Source of the DNA: DATKKX01 sp035542775
GTDB lineage: Bacteria; Planctomycetota; Phycisphaerae; UBA1845; UTPLA1
Reading direction: 5' to 3'
DNA: 15,971 bases
Assembly (NCBI GenBank): GCA_035542775.1
Contig: DATKKX010000054.1
Location: forward strand, 1 to 15,971
Shown here: positions 1 through 7,065 of the stretch, one piece after another
How positions within the stretch are numbered: position 1 is the stretch's first letter
Layout: every line of letters starts with the position of its first letter
Position numbers and translations under genes: made by a program
The notes under the pieces: generated by a model
Database searches by the model: none
What the model saw: the letters and a program-made list of their open reading frames with translations, nothing else
What the model was told of the DNA's origin: nothing

Positions 1-1825
1 CAGCAGGCCGACGTGAGTGACCGAGTGCGCTGCGTGGTGTGACAGCCCTCGTGACGATCTCGATGCGATCGGGTTCGGACGTGCCCCAGGGATCAGCATC
101 GCCCTGGGTCCTGCCGAATTGCGAAAGGTCCTTCGCGTTCAACGTCGGCCGCGGGGGGCCGACGCTACTTCTCGTTGCCTCCGCTTCGTGCCAAGCGCTT
201 GCCTGAAACGTCCGCGCCAGGATCGAGCGCTCCAGGGCCGGCTCCATCACGCTTGTGGCGATCTTCGGGTACACGCCCAAGACCAGGCAGATCAGAGCGA
301 TGGGCGCCAGAATCCCGACTTCCCGTCGCGTCAGATCCTGGGTCAAGCCTGATGAAGAGTCGAAGCCGTGGCCCGGCTCCGCCACCGGCCCGAACACCAC
401 GCGCCGGACCATGTACAACATGTAAATCGCGCCAAGGACGATGCCGGTCGCGGCCGGCACGGCGAACCAGATTCCCAGGCGTCCGGCATGGCCAAGCACG
501 TCCGGCGTGGCGGAGGTGAACGTACCCAGCAGCACGAGGAACTCGCCGACGAAGCCGTTCAGCCCCGGCAGCCCGATGCTCGACAAGGTGAAGACGAGCA
601 GGAAGAACGTCATGATGGGCATCTTCCGTCCCAGGCCGCCGATCTTGTCCACGTCACGGGTGTGATATCGCTCATAGATCATGCCCACGACAAGGAACAG
701 CGCCCCGGTGCTGAGGCCGTGGTTCACCATGTAGAAGAGCGCCCCGGTCAGCCCGGCGGTTTTCAGACTGAACATGCCCAGCAGGCAGAAGCCGAGATGG
801 GACACTGATGAGTAGGCGACGAGCTTCTTGACATCCCGCTGGGCCCAGGCGGCCAGGGCTCCATAGATGATTCCCACCACCGCCAATCCGGCGAGGGCCG
901 GCGCCAGCGCCACCGCCGCCTGGGGGAACATCGGCAGGCTCAGCCGGAGGAATCCGTACGTTCCCAGCTTCAGCAGTATCGCCGCCAGAATCACAGAGCC
1001 GGCCGTCGGGGCCTCGGTATGGGCCAACGGCAGCCAGGTGTGCAGAGGGAACAGCGGCACCTTGATGGCAAAGCCGGCGAAGAATGCCAGGAACAGCCAC
1101 CACTGCACGTCGAACGACAGTTTCCCTTGCGCCGCCAGCTCGTAAAGTCGGTCGAACTCCAGCGTGAAGAGCCGGCCGCCCTCCGCCGTCAGCGGGTACA
1201 TCGAGGCCTTCCAGCCGAGGTAAAGGACGGCGGCAAAAGTCAGCATGCTGCCCGCAAAGGTGTAGATGAAGAACATGTTGGCGGCCTTCTCGCGCTGCGG
1301 ACCGCCCCAGATGCCGATCAGGAAGTACATCGGGATGAGCGTGAACTCGAAGAAGACGTAGAACAGCAGGAGATCCCGGGCACAGAACACGCCGAGCATC
1401 GCCCCGAAGAGCAGCAGCATGAGGGCGTAATACTCGCGATGCCGCTCGTGGATGCCGGTGAAGCTGCCCCAGATCGCCAGCGGCGTGAGCAGCGCGGTCA
1501 AGAGGAAGAGCGGAAGGCTCACGCCGTCCAGGCCGACGTAGTACTGAACGCGGATCGGAATGGCCTTCGGGTCGCCGCCGATGATCCAATCGTGCCTCTC
1601 GACGAGCGAGTACCCGCCAGCCTGCATCCGGGCACCATCGGCAACGAAGACGCCTGTGGCGATCAGGGCGAACAGCAGGGCCAGCAGCGATACGCCCAGC
1701 GCCCAGCGGCGGATGATCGTCGGGTCCCACGCCGACTGGGCGAACAACAGCGCGGCTCCGGCGATCGGCATGAAGACGACGATCGAGAGGAGATGCTCGC
1801 TGATCAGTGTCCAGCAGAACGACAC
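1..1825 (-). CDS. nuoM: NADH-quinone oxidoreductase subunit M (partial, 3' end beyond window)
   Basis: Antiporter-like membrane subunit of respiratory complex I that takes part in proton pumping. The frame starts at GTG 1825, after an in-frame TAG and an AGGG about 7 nt upstream, and stays open to the left edge (at least 608 codons). Visible family marks are FFEFTLIPMYFLIG with the conserved Glu near residue 159, FAIKVPLFPLHTWLP with its Lys near 254, HTEAPTAGSVILA, KLGTYG with a Lys near 285, and AYSSVSHLGFCLLG. About 14 hydrophobic segments end near residue 520. NuoM proteins usually stop near 500 residues. Here a polar tail of at least 75 residues follows, rich in Arg, Pro, Ser and Asp and without a membrane segment. 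It follows nuoL after a 19-bp gap. The identity is certain, but the C-terminus is not visible. Confidence 0.95.
   Translation of the reverse strand, partial: MSFCWTLISEHLLSIVVFMPIAGAALLFAQSAWDPTIIRRWALGVSLLALLFALIATGVFVADGARMQAGGYSLVERHDWIIGGDPKAIPIRVQYYVGLDGVSLPLFLLTALLTPLAIWGSFTGIHERHREYYALMLLLFGAMLGVFCARDLLLFYVFFEFTLIPMYFLIGIWGGPQREKAANMFFIYTFAGSMLTFAAVLYLGWKASMYPLTAEGGRLFTLEFDRLYELAAQGKLSFDVQWWLFLAFFAGFAIKVPLFPLHTWLPLAHTEAPTAGSVILAAILLKLGTYGFLRLSLPMFPQAAVALAPALAGLAVVGIIYGALAAWAQRDVKKLVAYSSVSHLGFCLLGMFSLKTAGLTGALFYMVNHGLSTGALFLVVGMIYERYHTRDVDKIGGLGRKMPIMTFFLLVFTLSSIGLPGLNGFVGEFLVLLGTFTSATPDVLGHAGRLGIWFAVPAATGIVLGAIYMLYMVRRVVFGPVAEPGHGFDSSSGLTQDLTRREVGILAPIALICLVLGVYPKIATSVMEPALERSILARTFQASAWHEAEATRSSVGPPRPTLNAKDLSQFGRTQGDADPWGTSEPDRIEIVTRAVTPRSALGHSRRPA
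143..164. repeat. Perfect 8-bp GC-rich inverted repeat inside the nuoM tail
   Basis: The arms CGTCGGCC (143-150) and GGCCGACG (157-164) are perfectly complementary around a 6-nt loop, so the nuoM mRNA could form a strong hairpin. It lies in the part encoding the extra C-terminal tail. No U-run follows on the minus strand, so it does not look like a standard intrinsic terminator. The loop and arm include a run of six G at 153-158, a place where an assembly or sequencing indel is possible. Confidence 0.5.
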
Positions 1826-1844
1826 CGGATAACCCTACGTCTCC

Positions 1845-3902
1845 CTAGGTCGCGTTGCGAATCAACACCCACAGCACCATGAGCAACGATCCGATGATCA
1901 TGGCCAGGGCATACCCTTGCAGGGCGCCTTTTTGCCAACCCTTGAGCAGGAAGCCGATCGCCCTCGGCACGGCGGCGATCAGCCACAGAATCCCATTGAT
2001 GAAATACCGGTCAACCGCGTAGCAGAAGCGGGCCAGCTTGTAGAGCGGCTGGACGAAGACCAGATCGTAGATCTCGTCCACATAGTACTTGTTGAAGAGA
2101 AGGCGATAGGCGTTCGGCACGGACATCGCCAGGGCCGTCGGGATCGTTGGCCGGCGGATGTAGAAGAAGCCCGCAGTCGTGATTCCCAGGATGGCCAATA
2201 GCGCGGAGAAGTACATCAACCCGTGCCCGCCGGTTTCCTCCAGCGGCTCGACCATGAGCGAGTGCGGGGTCTTGAACACGGGTGACAGGAATCGGTGAAA
2301 GGCTCCGTGGGGCTCCAACGCCCCCAGGAATCCGCCGGCCTGCGCCGTCACGCCGATATAACCCGCCAGCGCCGCGCCGATGGCCAGGATGATCAGCGGC
2401 ACGGTCATCCAGGGGCCCGACTCGCGGGCGCGCTCCACGCCGGAGGGCAGCTTCTCGCGGCCATGGAACGCCAGGAAGATCACGCGAAACGTGTAAAAGG
2501 CGGTCAGCAGCGCCGTCACCAAGCCGAGCACGCCCAACCACGGCATGTTGCTGGCCATGGCGGCATGGATGATTTCGTCCTTGCTCCAGAAGCCCGAGAG
2601 CAACGGGAAGCCGCTGAGGGCCAGGCCGCCGATCCAGAACGTGGTTGCAGTGACCTTCATCCCCTTGGCCAGGCCGCTGAACCGCCGGATATCGATCACG
2701 CCGCCCATTGCGTGCATCACGCTGCCGGCGGCGAGGAAGAGCAGGGCCTTGAAGAACGCGTGTGTGTACAGGTGGAAGATGGCCGAGTCGAACGCCCCGA
2801 CACCCAGCCCCAGGAACATGTAGCCCAATTGGCTGATCGTCGAGTAGGCCAGGATGCGCTTCATGTCAAACTGGGTCAGCGCAATCGTGGCGGAGAAAAA
2901 CGCCGTCAGGGCACCGATGGTCGCGACGATCCACAACGCGTAGGGCGACGAGGCGAAGATTACGCCGCAGCGCGCGACCATGTAGACGCCCGCCGTCACC
3001 ATCGTCGCCGCGTGGATCAGGGCGCTGACCGGTGAAGGGCCCTCCATCGCGTCCGGCAACCATACATACAGGGGAATCTGGGCGCTCTTGCCGACGGCCC
3101 CGCTGAACAGGAGCAGAGCGATGACCGTCACCCGCCCCTGAATGAGCGATATGAGCTGGGCGGTGTCCGCGCCGGGAGCCAGGCTCAGCGCAGCGATGAG
3201 CCCGGCGGGGTTGTGCTTCATCGCCGCGGCCGTGGCGTCGAACACTGCCTTGTAGTCCAGCGTGCCGAACGTCAGATAGATCAGGAGGATGCCGAGGCCG
3301 AAGCCGAAGTCGCCGATGCGGGTGACGATGAAGGCCTTCTTGGCGGCCGCGGCGGCGGATGGCTTCCAGTAGTAGAAGCCGATGAGCAAATAGCTGCACA
3401 GCCCGACCATCTCCCAGCCAAGATAGAGCAGCAGGAAGTTGCCGGCCAGCACGAGCGTGCACATCGAGAAAACGAACAGCCCCATGAAGGCGAAGAATCG
3501 TTCATAGCCCCGCTCGGCATGTCCGTGGTGGTCGCGCATGTAGGCCACCGAGTAGGCGACGATCACAAGGGAGACGCCCAGGACGGTCAAAAGCATCACG
3601 CAGGTGAGCGGATCGACGCGCAGCGTGACGTCGATCCAGGAAGAGGCCCCGGCGCTGATCCAGTGATAGATCGAGATCGAGTTGAACAGAGACTGGATCC
3701 CGACTTCGCCTGGTCGATCGGCGGCCACCTTGACCTCGGCGAACAGCCGCAGCGCGGCGAGCAGGGCGAGGGCCACGCCAAGCAGCACCAGCCAGTGCGA
3801 GCGATTTTTCAGCCAGCGGAGCCCGACAATGCCTACCAGCGCCGAGCCCGCGAGGGGCAGCAGGAGCACGAGGACCGCGAGTGTTTTTACATCGAGTGCC
3901 AT
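1845..3902 (-). CDS. nuoL: NADH-quinone oxidoreductase subunit L
   Basis: The largest antiporter-like subunit of complex I, with the lateral helix that spans the membrane arm; it pumps protons. Counting from ATG 3902 (685 residues), the marks are YLGWEMVGLCSYLLIGFYYW with the conserved Glu near 164, SGAVGKSAQIPLYVWLPDAM with Lys near 272, SALIHAATMVTAGVYMVAR, AYSTISQLGYMFLGLG, THAFFKALLFLAAGSVMHAM with Lys near 385, and GFWSKDEII near 440. Many hydrophobic segments run to the C-terminus. A TTG at 3917 would add five residues. I prefer the ATG because the TTG has no Shine-Dalgarno-like sequence, but the ATG has none that is strong either. The protein is slightly longer than most NuoL (about 600-650). 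It sits between nuoK (61-bp gap) and nuoM (19-bp gap). Confidence 0.97.
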   Translation of the reverse strand: MALDVKTLAVLVLLLPLAGSALVGIVGLRWLKNRSHWLVLLGVALALLAALRLFAEVKVAADRPGEVGIQSLFNSISIYHWISAGASSWIDVTLRVDPLTCVMLLTVLGVSLVIVAYSVAYMRDHHGHAERGYERFFAFMGLFVFSMCTLVLAGNFLLLYLGWEMVGLCSYLLIGFYYWKPSAAAAAKKAFIVTRIGDFGFGLGILLIYLTFGTLDYKAVFDATAAAMKHNPAGLIAALSLAPGADTAQLISLIQGRVTVIALLLFSGAVGKSAQIPLYVWLPDAMEGPSPVSALIHAATMVTAGVYMVARCGVIFASSPYALWIVATIGALTAFFSATIALTQFDMKRILAYSTISQLGYMFLGLGVGAFDSAIFHLYTHAFFKALLFLAAGSVMHAMGGVIDIRRFSGLAKGMKVTATTFWIGGLALSGFPLLSGFWSKDEIIHAAMASNMPWLGVLGLVTALLTAFYTFRVIFLAFHGREKLPSGVERARESGPWMTVPLIILAIGAALAGYIGVTAQAGGFLGALEPHGAFHRFLSPVFKTPHSLMVEPLEETGGHGLMYFSALLAILGITTAGFFYIRRPTIPTALAMSVPNAYRLLFNKYYVDEIYDLVFVQPLYKLARFCYAVDRYFINGILWLIAAVPRAIGFLLKGWQKGALQGYALAMIIGSLLMVLWVLIRNAT

Positions 3903-3963
3903 TGCGTCGTCGATCAAATGACGAAAAATGCAGGCTCGAATCTATGGCGTCGGCCTATTTGTT

Positions 3964-4284
3964 TCATCCTCTCATCTCTTTCCAGCTTTCCGCGTCCAGC
4001 GTTCCTCGCCGACGGTACATCATCACGATGATGGCCAGGCCCAGGCCGGCCTCCACTGCCGCGATGGCCAGCACGAAGAGGCCAAAAGCCTGCCCTTGCA
4101 GGTTCAGTCGTCCCTGGATGGTGCTCCATTTGAGTCCCATGGCGACCAGGTTCAGCAGCACGCCCTGGAACATCACCTCCGTGCACAGAAACATGATGAT
4201 GAGATTGCGGCGCGTCAGGAAGCCGATGACTCCCAACCCGAAGAGGATCGCGCCCACCACCATCAATGCCGTCGCGTTCGACAT
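3964..4284 (-). CDS. nuoK: NADH-quinone oxidoreductase subunit K
   Basis: Small three-helix membrane subunit of complex I (106 residues; the family is about 100), related to MrpC and part of the proton path. The two family glutamates are in place: Glu36 in FLCTEVMFQGVLLNL and Glu78 in AIAAVEAGLGLAI. The second is displaced a few residues by a longer helix 2-3 loop (LKWSTIQGRLNLQGQ). The start is ATG 4284, with GAAGG about 4 nt upstream. The C-terminal codons and the TGA lie in a purine-rich stretch (GAGATGAGAGGATGAAAC) resembling the nuoH-nuoG spacer. It is the fifth gene of the nuo run, between nuoJ (78-bp gap) and nuoL. Confidence 0.97.
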   Translation of the reverse strand: MSNATALMVVGAILFGLGVIGFLTRRNLIIMFLCTEVMFQGVLLNLVAMGLKWSTIQGRLNLQGQAFGLFVLAIAAVEAGLGLAIIVMMYRRRGTLDAESWKEMRG

Positions 4285-4313
4285 GACGCCTTCACCAGCT
4301 CTCTAGGAGGTTT

Positions 4314-4348
4314 CGTGTCTTCTCCGCGTCTCGCTGTCTCCGTGGTGA
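4314..4348 (-). repeat. CACGGAGA-type short intergenic repeat between nuoJ and nuoK
   Basis: Read on the minus strand, the spacer contains TCACCACGGAGACAGCGAG followed by ACGCGGAGAAGACACG, an imperfect iteration of the unit (A)CACGGAGA. From memory, sequences of this kind are dispersed in intergenic regions of Planctomycetota and some other bacteria. The iteration is visible here; the family assignment is recall and was not checked by a search. It lies wholly between the nuoJ stop and the nuoK start. Confidence 0.5.
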
Positions 4349-4362
4349 CCGACTCGTGACCG

Positions 4363-5136
4363 CTAAAATGGCTTCACTCTCCTGCCCATCTCGCCGGGCG
4401 GCAACGGTTCGATCTCCTCCTTCGCACGCGGCAAACGCCTCCGCGCAATCACAATCGCTCCGACCATGGCCACCATCAGGAGCACGCCGGCCACTTCCAC
4501 GGCGATGGCAAAGCCGGTCGCGCTGAGCAACTCGCGGCCCAGAGCCAGCGTGTTGCCGACCTCGGCCACCGTCTGCGCCGCCTTCTTCGCCGTGGGCCAA
4601 TTGTGCCTGACGATCACGCCCGCCACCGCCGCTATCAGCACAAAGCCCGCCAGGACTGCTGCGGCGGGCTCCCTGGCGCTGCGATCGTAATCCAACACCG
4701 ATGCCGATCCGCCTGGGCCGGGCGATGACTGTTGGGCCATCATGATCACGAAGACGTAGGTCACCAGGATGGCCCCGGCATAGATGATGACCAGCGCCGC
4801 GGCGAGGAACTGGGCCCCGGTCATGACGATCAACGCGGCCGTGCTCAGTACCAGACCGACGAAGTACAACGCCGAGTACACGGGCCGGGGGTGGGTTACC
4901 ACGCGGATCGCCGCCAGCACCGCCAGGACGCTCAGTACGCAGAAATAGAATCTCCCCTCGGCGGCCGCGCCGAGCAGCCGGCCCAGCAGCAGCACCAGCC
5001 CGCCGAGCGCCAACGCCGACAGAATCACCGTCAGCGCCGGCCGGGACGGCTGCCGCGCCTTCGGCAGTCCGCAATACACCGCCAAGGCGATACCGCCCGC
5101 CGCCGCGTAGGTTCCGTATAGTAGGCCGTGCTCCAA
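4363..5136 (-). CDS. nuoJ: NADH-quinone oxidoreductase subunit J, N-terminally extended
   Basis: Membrane subunit of complex I (257 residues). The conserved core runs from about residue 60: GRFYFCVLSVLAVLAAIRVV, then THPRPVYSALYFVGLVLS, then AQFLAAALVIIYAGAILVTY, the NuoJ hallmark helix with a pi-bulge-type region in the family. A distal helix follows near 205-230 (EVAGVLLMVAMVGAIVIA). NuoJ proteins are usually about 165-200 residues. This one has about 60 extra N-terminal residues holding two predicted membrane helices (about 8-24 and 35-57). The start is TTG 5136, preceded at 7 nt by GGAG. Both lie in a 13-bp tandem repeat. No ATG sits near the core, which supports the long form, although an internal GTG remains possible. 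It follows nuoI after 92 bp. Confidence 0.93.
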   Translation of the reverse strand: MEHGLLYGTYAAAGGIALAVYCGLPKARQPSRPALTVILSALALGGLVLLLGRLLGAAAEGRFYFCVLSVLAVLAAIRVVTHPRPVYSALYFVGLVLSTAALIVMTGAQFLAAALVIIYAGAILVTYVFVIMMAQQSSPGPGGSASVLDYDRSAREPAAAVLAGFVLIAAVAGVIVRHNWPTAKKAAQTVAEVGNTLALGRELLSATGFAIAVEVAGVLLMVAMVGAIVIARRRLPRAKEEIEPLPPGEMGRRVKPF

Positions 5137-5150
5137 CGCCCTGCTCCAAC
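5125..5150 (-). repeat. 13-bp tandem repeat carrying the nuoJ start and its ribosome binding site
   Basis: On the minus strand, GTTGGAGCAGGGC (5138-5150) is followed directly by GTTGGAGCACGGC (5125-5137), with one mismatch. A further decayed partial copy (GCATTGGAC) precedes them. The TTG at 5136-5134, in the downstream copy, is the nuoJ start. The GGAG of the upstream copy (5144-5147) lies 7 nt before it and acts as its Shine-Dalgarno. The upstream copy's own TTG is in another frame because 13 is not a multiple of 3. Confidence 0.75.
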
Positions 5151-5170
5151 GTCCAATGCTTCAAACCCAC

Positions 5171-5212
5171 GATCTGAAGTCTGCGATTTCAGATTTGAGA
5201 TTTGAAATCTGG
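5171..5212. repeat. GATTTCA/GATTTGA repeat with hairpin potential between nuoI and nuoJ
   Basis: The AT-rich spacer consists of near-heptameric units built on GATTTCA, GATTTGA and AAATCTG. The block 5185-5209 begins GATTTCA and ends TGAAATC, so it can fold into a hairpin of 7 perfect pairs plus several weaker inner pairs. It contrasts sharply with the GC-rich surroundings. I recall similar AAATCTCAAATCTGAAATC texts in intergenic regions of Planctomycetota, but this was not checked. It has no U-run expected of a terminator. Confidence 0.55.
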
Positions 5213-5228
5213 AATTACTGACCGCGCC

Positions 5229-5771
5229 TCAATAACCCGTGATCTTCGGGTTCTTCCTTGGTTTCGTCTCCTTCGTCCGATCGTAGACCATGAGCAGCTT
5301 CTCTTTGTCGAAGATCATCTCCTCCCGCGTCTCGCCGACCAGAGAGTATTCCGGCGTCAACTCGATCGCGTCCACGGGGCAGGCCTCCTCGCACATCCCG
5401 CAGTAGATGCACCGCAACTCGTCGATGTCGAACCGGATTGGGTATTTCTCGCGATCCGGCCAGGGGGACTCGGCGCCCTCAATATGAATGCAGTGAGCGG
5501 GGCAGGCTGTCGAGCACATGAAGCAGGCCACGCAGGCCACGCGGCCTTGTGCATCCCGGTTCAGGCGGTGCACGCCGCGGTAGATGTCCTTGCGAAGCAC
5601 CCGCTTCTGCTCGGGGTATTGAACCACGGTCTGATCGCGCAGGCGCTTCCTGAACATGTGGCGCAGCGTGGTCTTGAAGCCAGCCAGGACCTGTGGCAGA
5701 TAAAGCCGCTCCGCCGCCGTCAGTGCGGGTTGGTCAACGCAGATGATGTCGGTCTCTTTCCAGTCGCTCAT
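5229..5771 (-). CDS. nuoI: NADH-quinone oxidoreductase subunit I
   Basis: Ferredoxin-like subunit of complex I (180 residues) that carries clusters N6a and N6b and passes electrons from NuoG towards the quinone site. Two canonical 4Fe-4S motifs are present: CVACFMCSTACP (Cys80, 83, 86, 90) and CIYCGMCEEACP (Cys121, 124, 127, 131). The TPEYSLVGETREEMIFDKEK segment after the second motif is also typical. The N-terminal 35 residues are soluble and lead into the amphipathic membrane-docking region (GFKTTLRHMFRKRL). The ATG at 5771 lies 3 bp after the nuoH stop, so the two genes are probably translationally coupled. Length and all ligands are normal. Confidence 0.97.
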   Translation of the reverse strand: MSDWKETDIICVDQPALTAAERLYLPQVLAGFKTTLRHMFRKRLRDQTVVQYPEQKRVLRKDIYRGVHRLNRDAQGRVACVACFMCSTACPAHCIHIEGAESPWPDREKYPIRFDIDELRCIYCGMCEEACPVDAIELTPEYSLVGETREEMIFDKEKLLMVYDRTKETKPRKNPKITGY

Positions 5772-5774
5772 CCG

Positions 5775-6971
5775 TTACGCACCAAGACTGGCTTGCCTTC
5801 CCGTCACCGACGCATGTCCCGCCGCTCCGGCCGCCGCAGCGGCAACCAGCACCACCACGTTGCCGGCCAGCGACCACCACTGGCTGCAGCCCAGATAGAT
5901 GATAACTGCCTGTACAGTCACCAGGCCGAGCCCCATCGGCACCAGCGACTTCCACGCCAGCCGCATGAGCTGATCGAATCGCAATCGCGGCAGCGTCCAG
6001 CGGACCAGCATGTAAAGGCAGATGACCAGGAAGATCTTTACGGCGTACACGATGATCCGCGCCACCATCGCCCAGGCCGACATATCCTCGTTCAGCCAGC
6101 GCCAGCCCGGGATCAGGTAGCCCCCGAAAAACATCGCGATCATAAAACCGCTGGCCGTGATGATGTGGGCGTACTCCGCCAGGAAGAACATGGCCAGCTT
6201 CATGGCGCTGTACTCGGTGTGGTACCCGCCGATCAGTTCCTGCTCGCACTCGGCGAGGTCAAAAGGCAACCGGTTCGACTCCGCCAGCGCCGTCACGAAG
6301 AAGATCAGCGCCGCCAGTGGTTGATACAGCACTGTCCACGAAGCCGCCGTGACCGGCCCGAGGGCGGCCTTCTGCACGTCCACCATCTGCTCCAGCCGCA
6401 GATGGCCGGTGGTCAGGATGGCCACGAGGATGACCAGCCCCATGGGCACTTCGTAGGAGAGCAACTGGGCCGCCGCCCGCATCGCGCCATAGAACGAAAA
6501 CTTGTTGTTGCTGGCCCAGCCGCCCAGCACGACTCCATACACGCCTAGAGAGGCGACGGCCACGATGTACAGCAGACCGATGTCTACGGTCGCCACCTGG
6601 GCCAGCAAGGGCCCGGCCTTCGCGCTCATCCACGACCAGCGAAATTCTCCGCCCCAGGGAATGACCGCGAAGCCCACCATCGCCACGACGAAAATCAGCC
6701 AGGGGGCCAGCACAAACAGGATCTTGTCCACGTTGTCGGGGATGATGTCCTCTTTCAGCAGGAACTTGAGCCCGTCGGCGATGGGCTGCAACAACCCCCT
6801 GGGCCCGACCCGGTTCGGTCCGTACCGGTCCTGTACCCAGGCCGAGATCTTCCGCTCCAGCAGGATGCAGTACGCCACAGCCAACAGAATGACTCCGATC
6901 AGAATGCACAGCAGCAAAATGCTGAAGCCGAACTGATCGGAGAGCACGCTGTGTGTGAACCACTCCCGCAT
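5775..6971 (-). CDS. nuoH: NADH-quinone oxidoreductase subunit H
   Basis: Membrane subunit of complex I (398 residues) that forms most of the quinone-binding chamber and links the peripheral arm to the pumping arm. Family signatures are intact: DRYGPNRVGPRGLLQPIADG near 48-67, LLSYEVPMGL near 170, and the acidic loop ESNRLPFDLAECEQELIGGY then HTEYSAMKLAMFF near 231-263. About eight to nine hydrophobic segments are seen. The C-terminus has an Ala/Val-rich helix (VVVLVAAAAAGAAG) and a short tail, somewhat longer than the typical family length of about 330-350. The start is ATG 6971, with only a weak upstream Shine-Dalgarno. It lies 94 bp after nuoG and 3 bp before nuoI. Confidence 0.97.
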   Translation of the reverse strand: MREWFTHSVLSDQFGFSILLLCILIGVILLAVAYCILLERKISAWVQDRYGPNRVGPRGLLQPIADGLKFLLKEDIIPDNVDKILFVLAPWLIFVVAMVGFAVIPWGGEFRWSWMSAKAGPLLAQVATVDIGLLYIVAVASLGVYGVVLGGWASNNKFSFYGAMRAAAQLLSYEVPMGLVILVAILTTGHLRLEQMVDVQKAALGPVTAASWTVLYQPLAALIFFVTALAESNRLPFDLAECEQELIGGYHTEYSAMKLAMFFLAEYAHIITASGFMIAMFFGGYLIPGWRWLNEDMSAWAMVARIIVYAVKIFLVICLYMLVRWTLPRLRFDQLMRLAWKSLVPMGLGLVTVQAVIIYLGCSQWWSLAGNVVVLVAAAAAGAAGHASVTGRQASLGA

Positions 6972-6996
6972 CGATCACGCTCGATTATGCCAAGGC

Positions 6997-7065
6997 AGAA
7001 GGCTGGAAGACAAAGGGTGAAAAGCACCGCTCGAATCGCTCTTCCGTTTCATCCTCCATCCTTCT
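6997..7065 (-). repeat. Purine/pyrimidine inverted repeat in the nuoG-nuoH spacer
   Basis: Directly after the nuoG stop the minus strand reads AGAAGGATGGAGG (7065-7053). About 43 nt later comes CTTCCAGCCTTCT (7009-6997). The arms pair at 11 of 13 positions, giving a long-loop stem in the mRNA just before nuoH. The spacer is made of AGGATGAAAC/AAGGCAGAAGG-like words, and AGGATGAAAC recurs at the end of nuoK. It could be a processing or mRNA-stability element, or a decayed dispersed repeat. Confidence 0.5.

Noticed and set aside
672..1730. Long open frame on the minus strand (352 codons)
   Set aside because: It is the +1 shadow of nuoM. The true frame through the same bases shows clear NuoM motifs (for example FFEFTLIPMYFLIG), while this one is Arg/Pro/Gly-rich.
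1019..1882. 287-codon plus-strand open frame across nuoM
   Set aside because: Antisense shadow rich in Glu, Gln and Arg; the opposite strand codes for a well-conserved protein.
5202..6548. 448-codon open frame on the plus strand
   Set aside because: Antisense to nuoI and nuoH, with a His/Arg/Gln-rich translation typical of a reverse-strand shadow in GC-rich DNA and no family motif.
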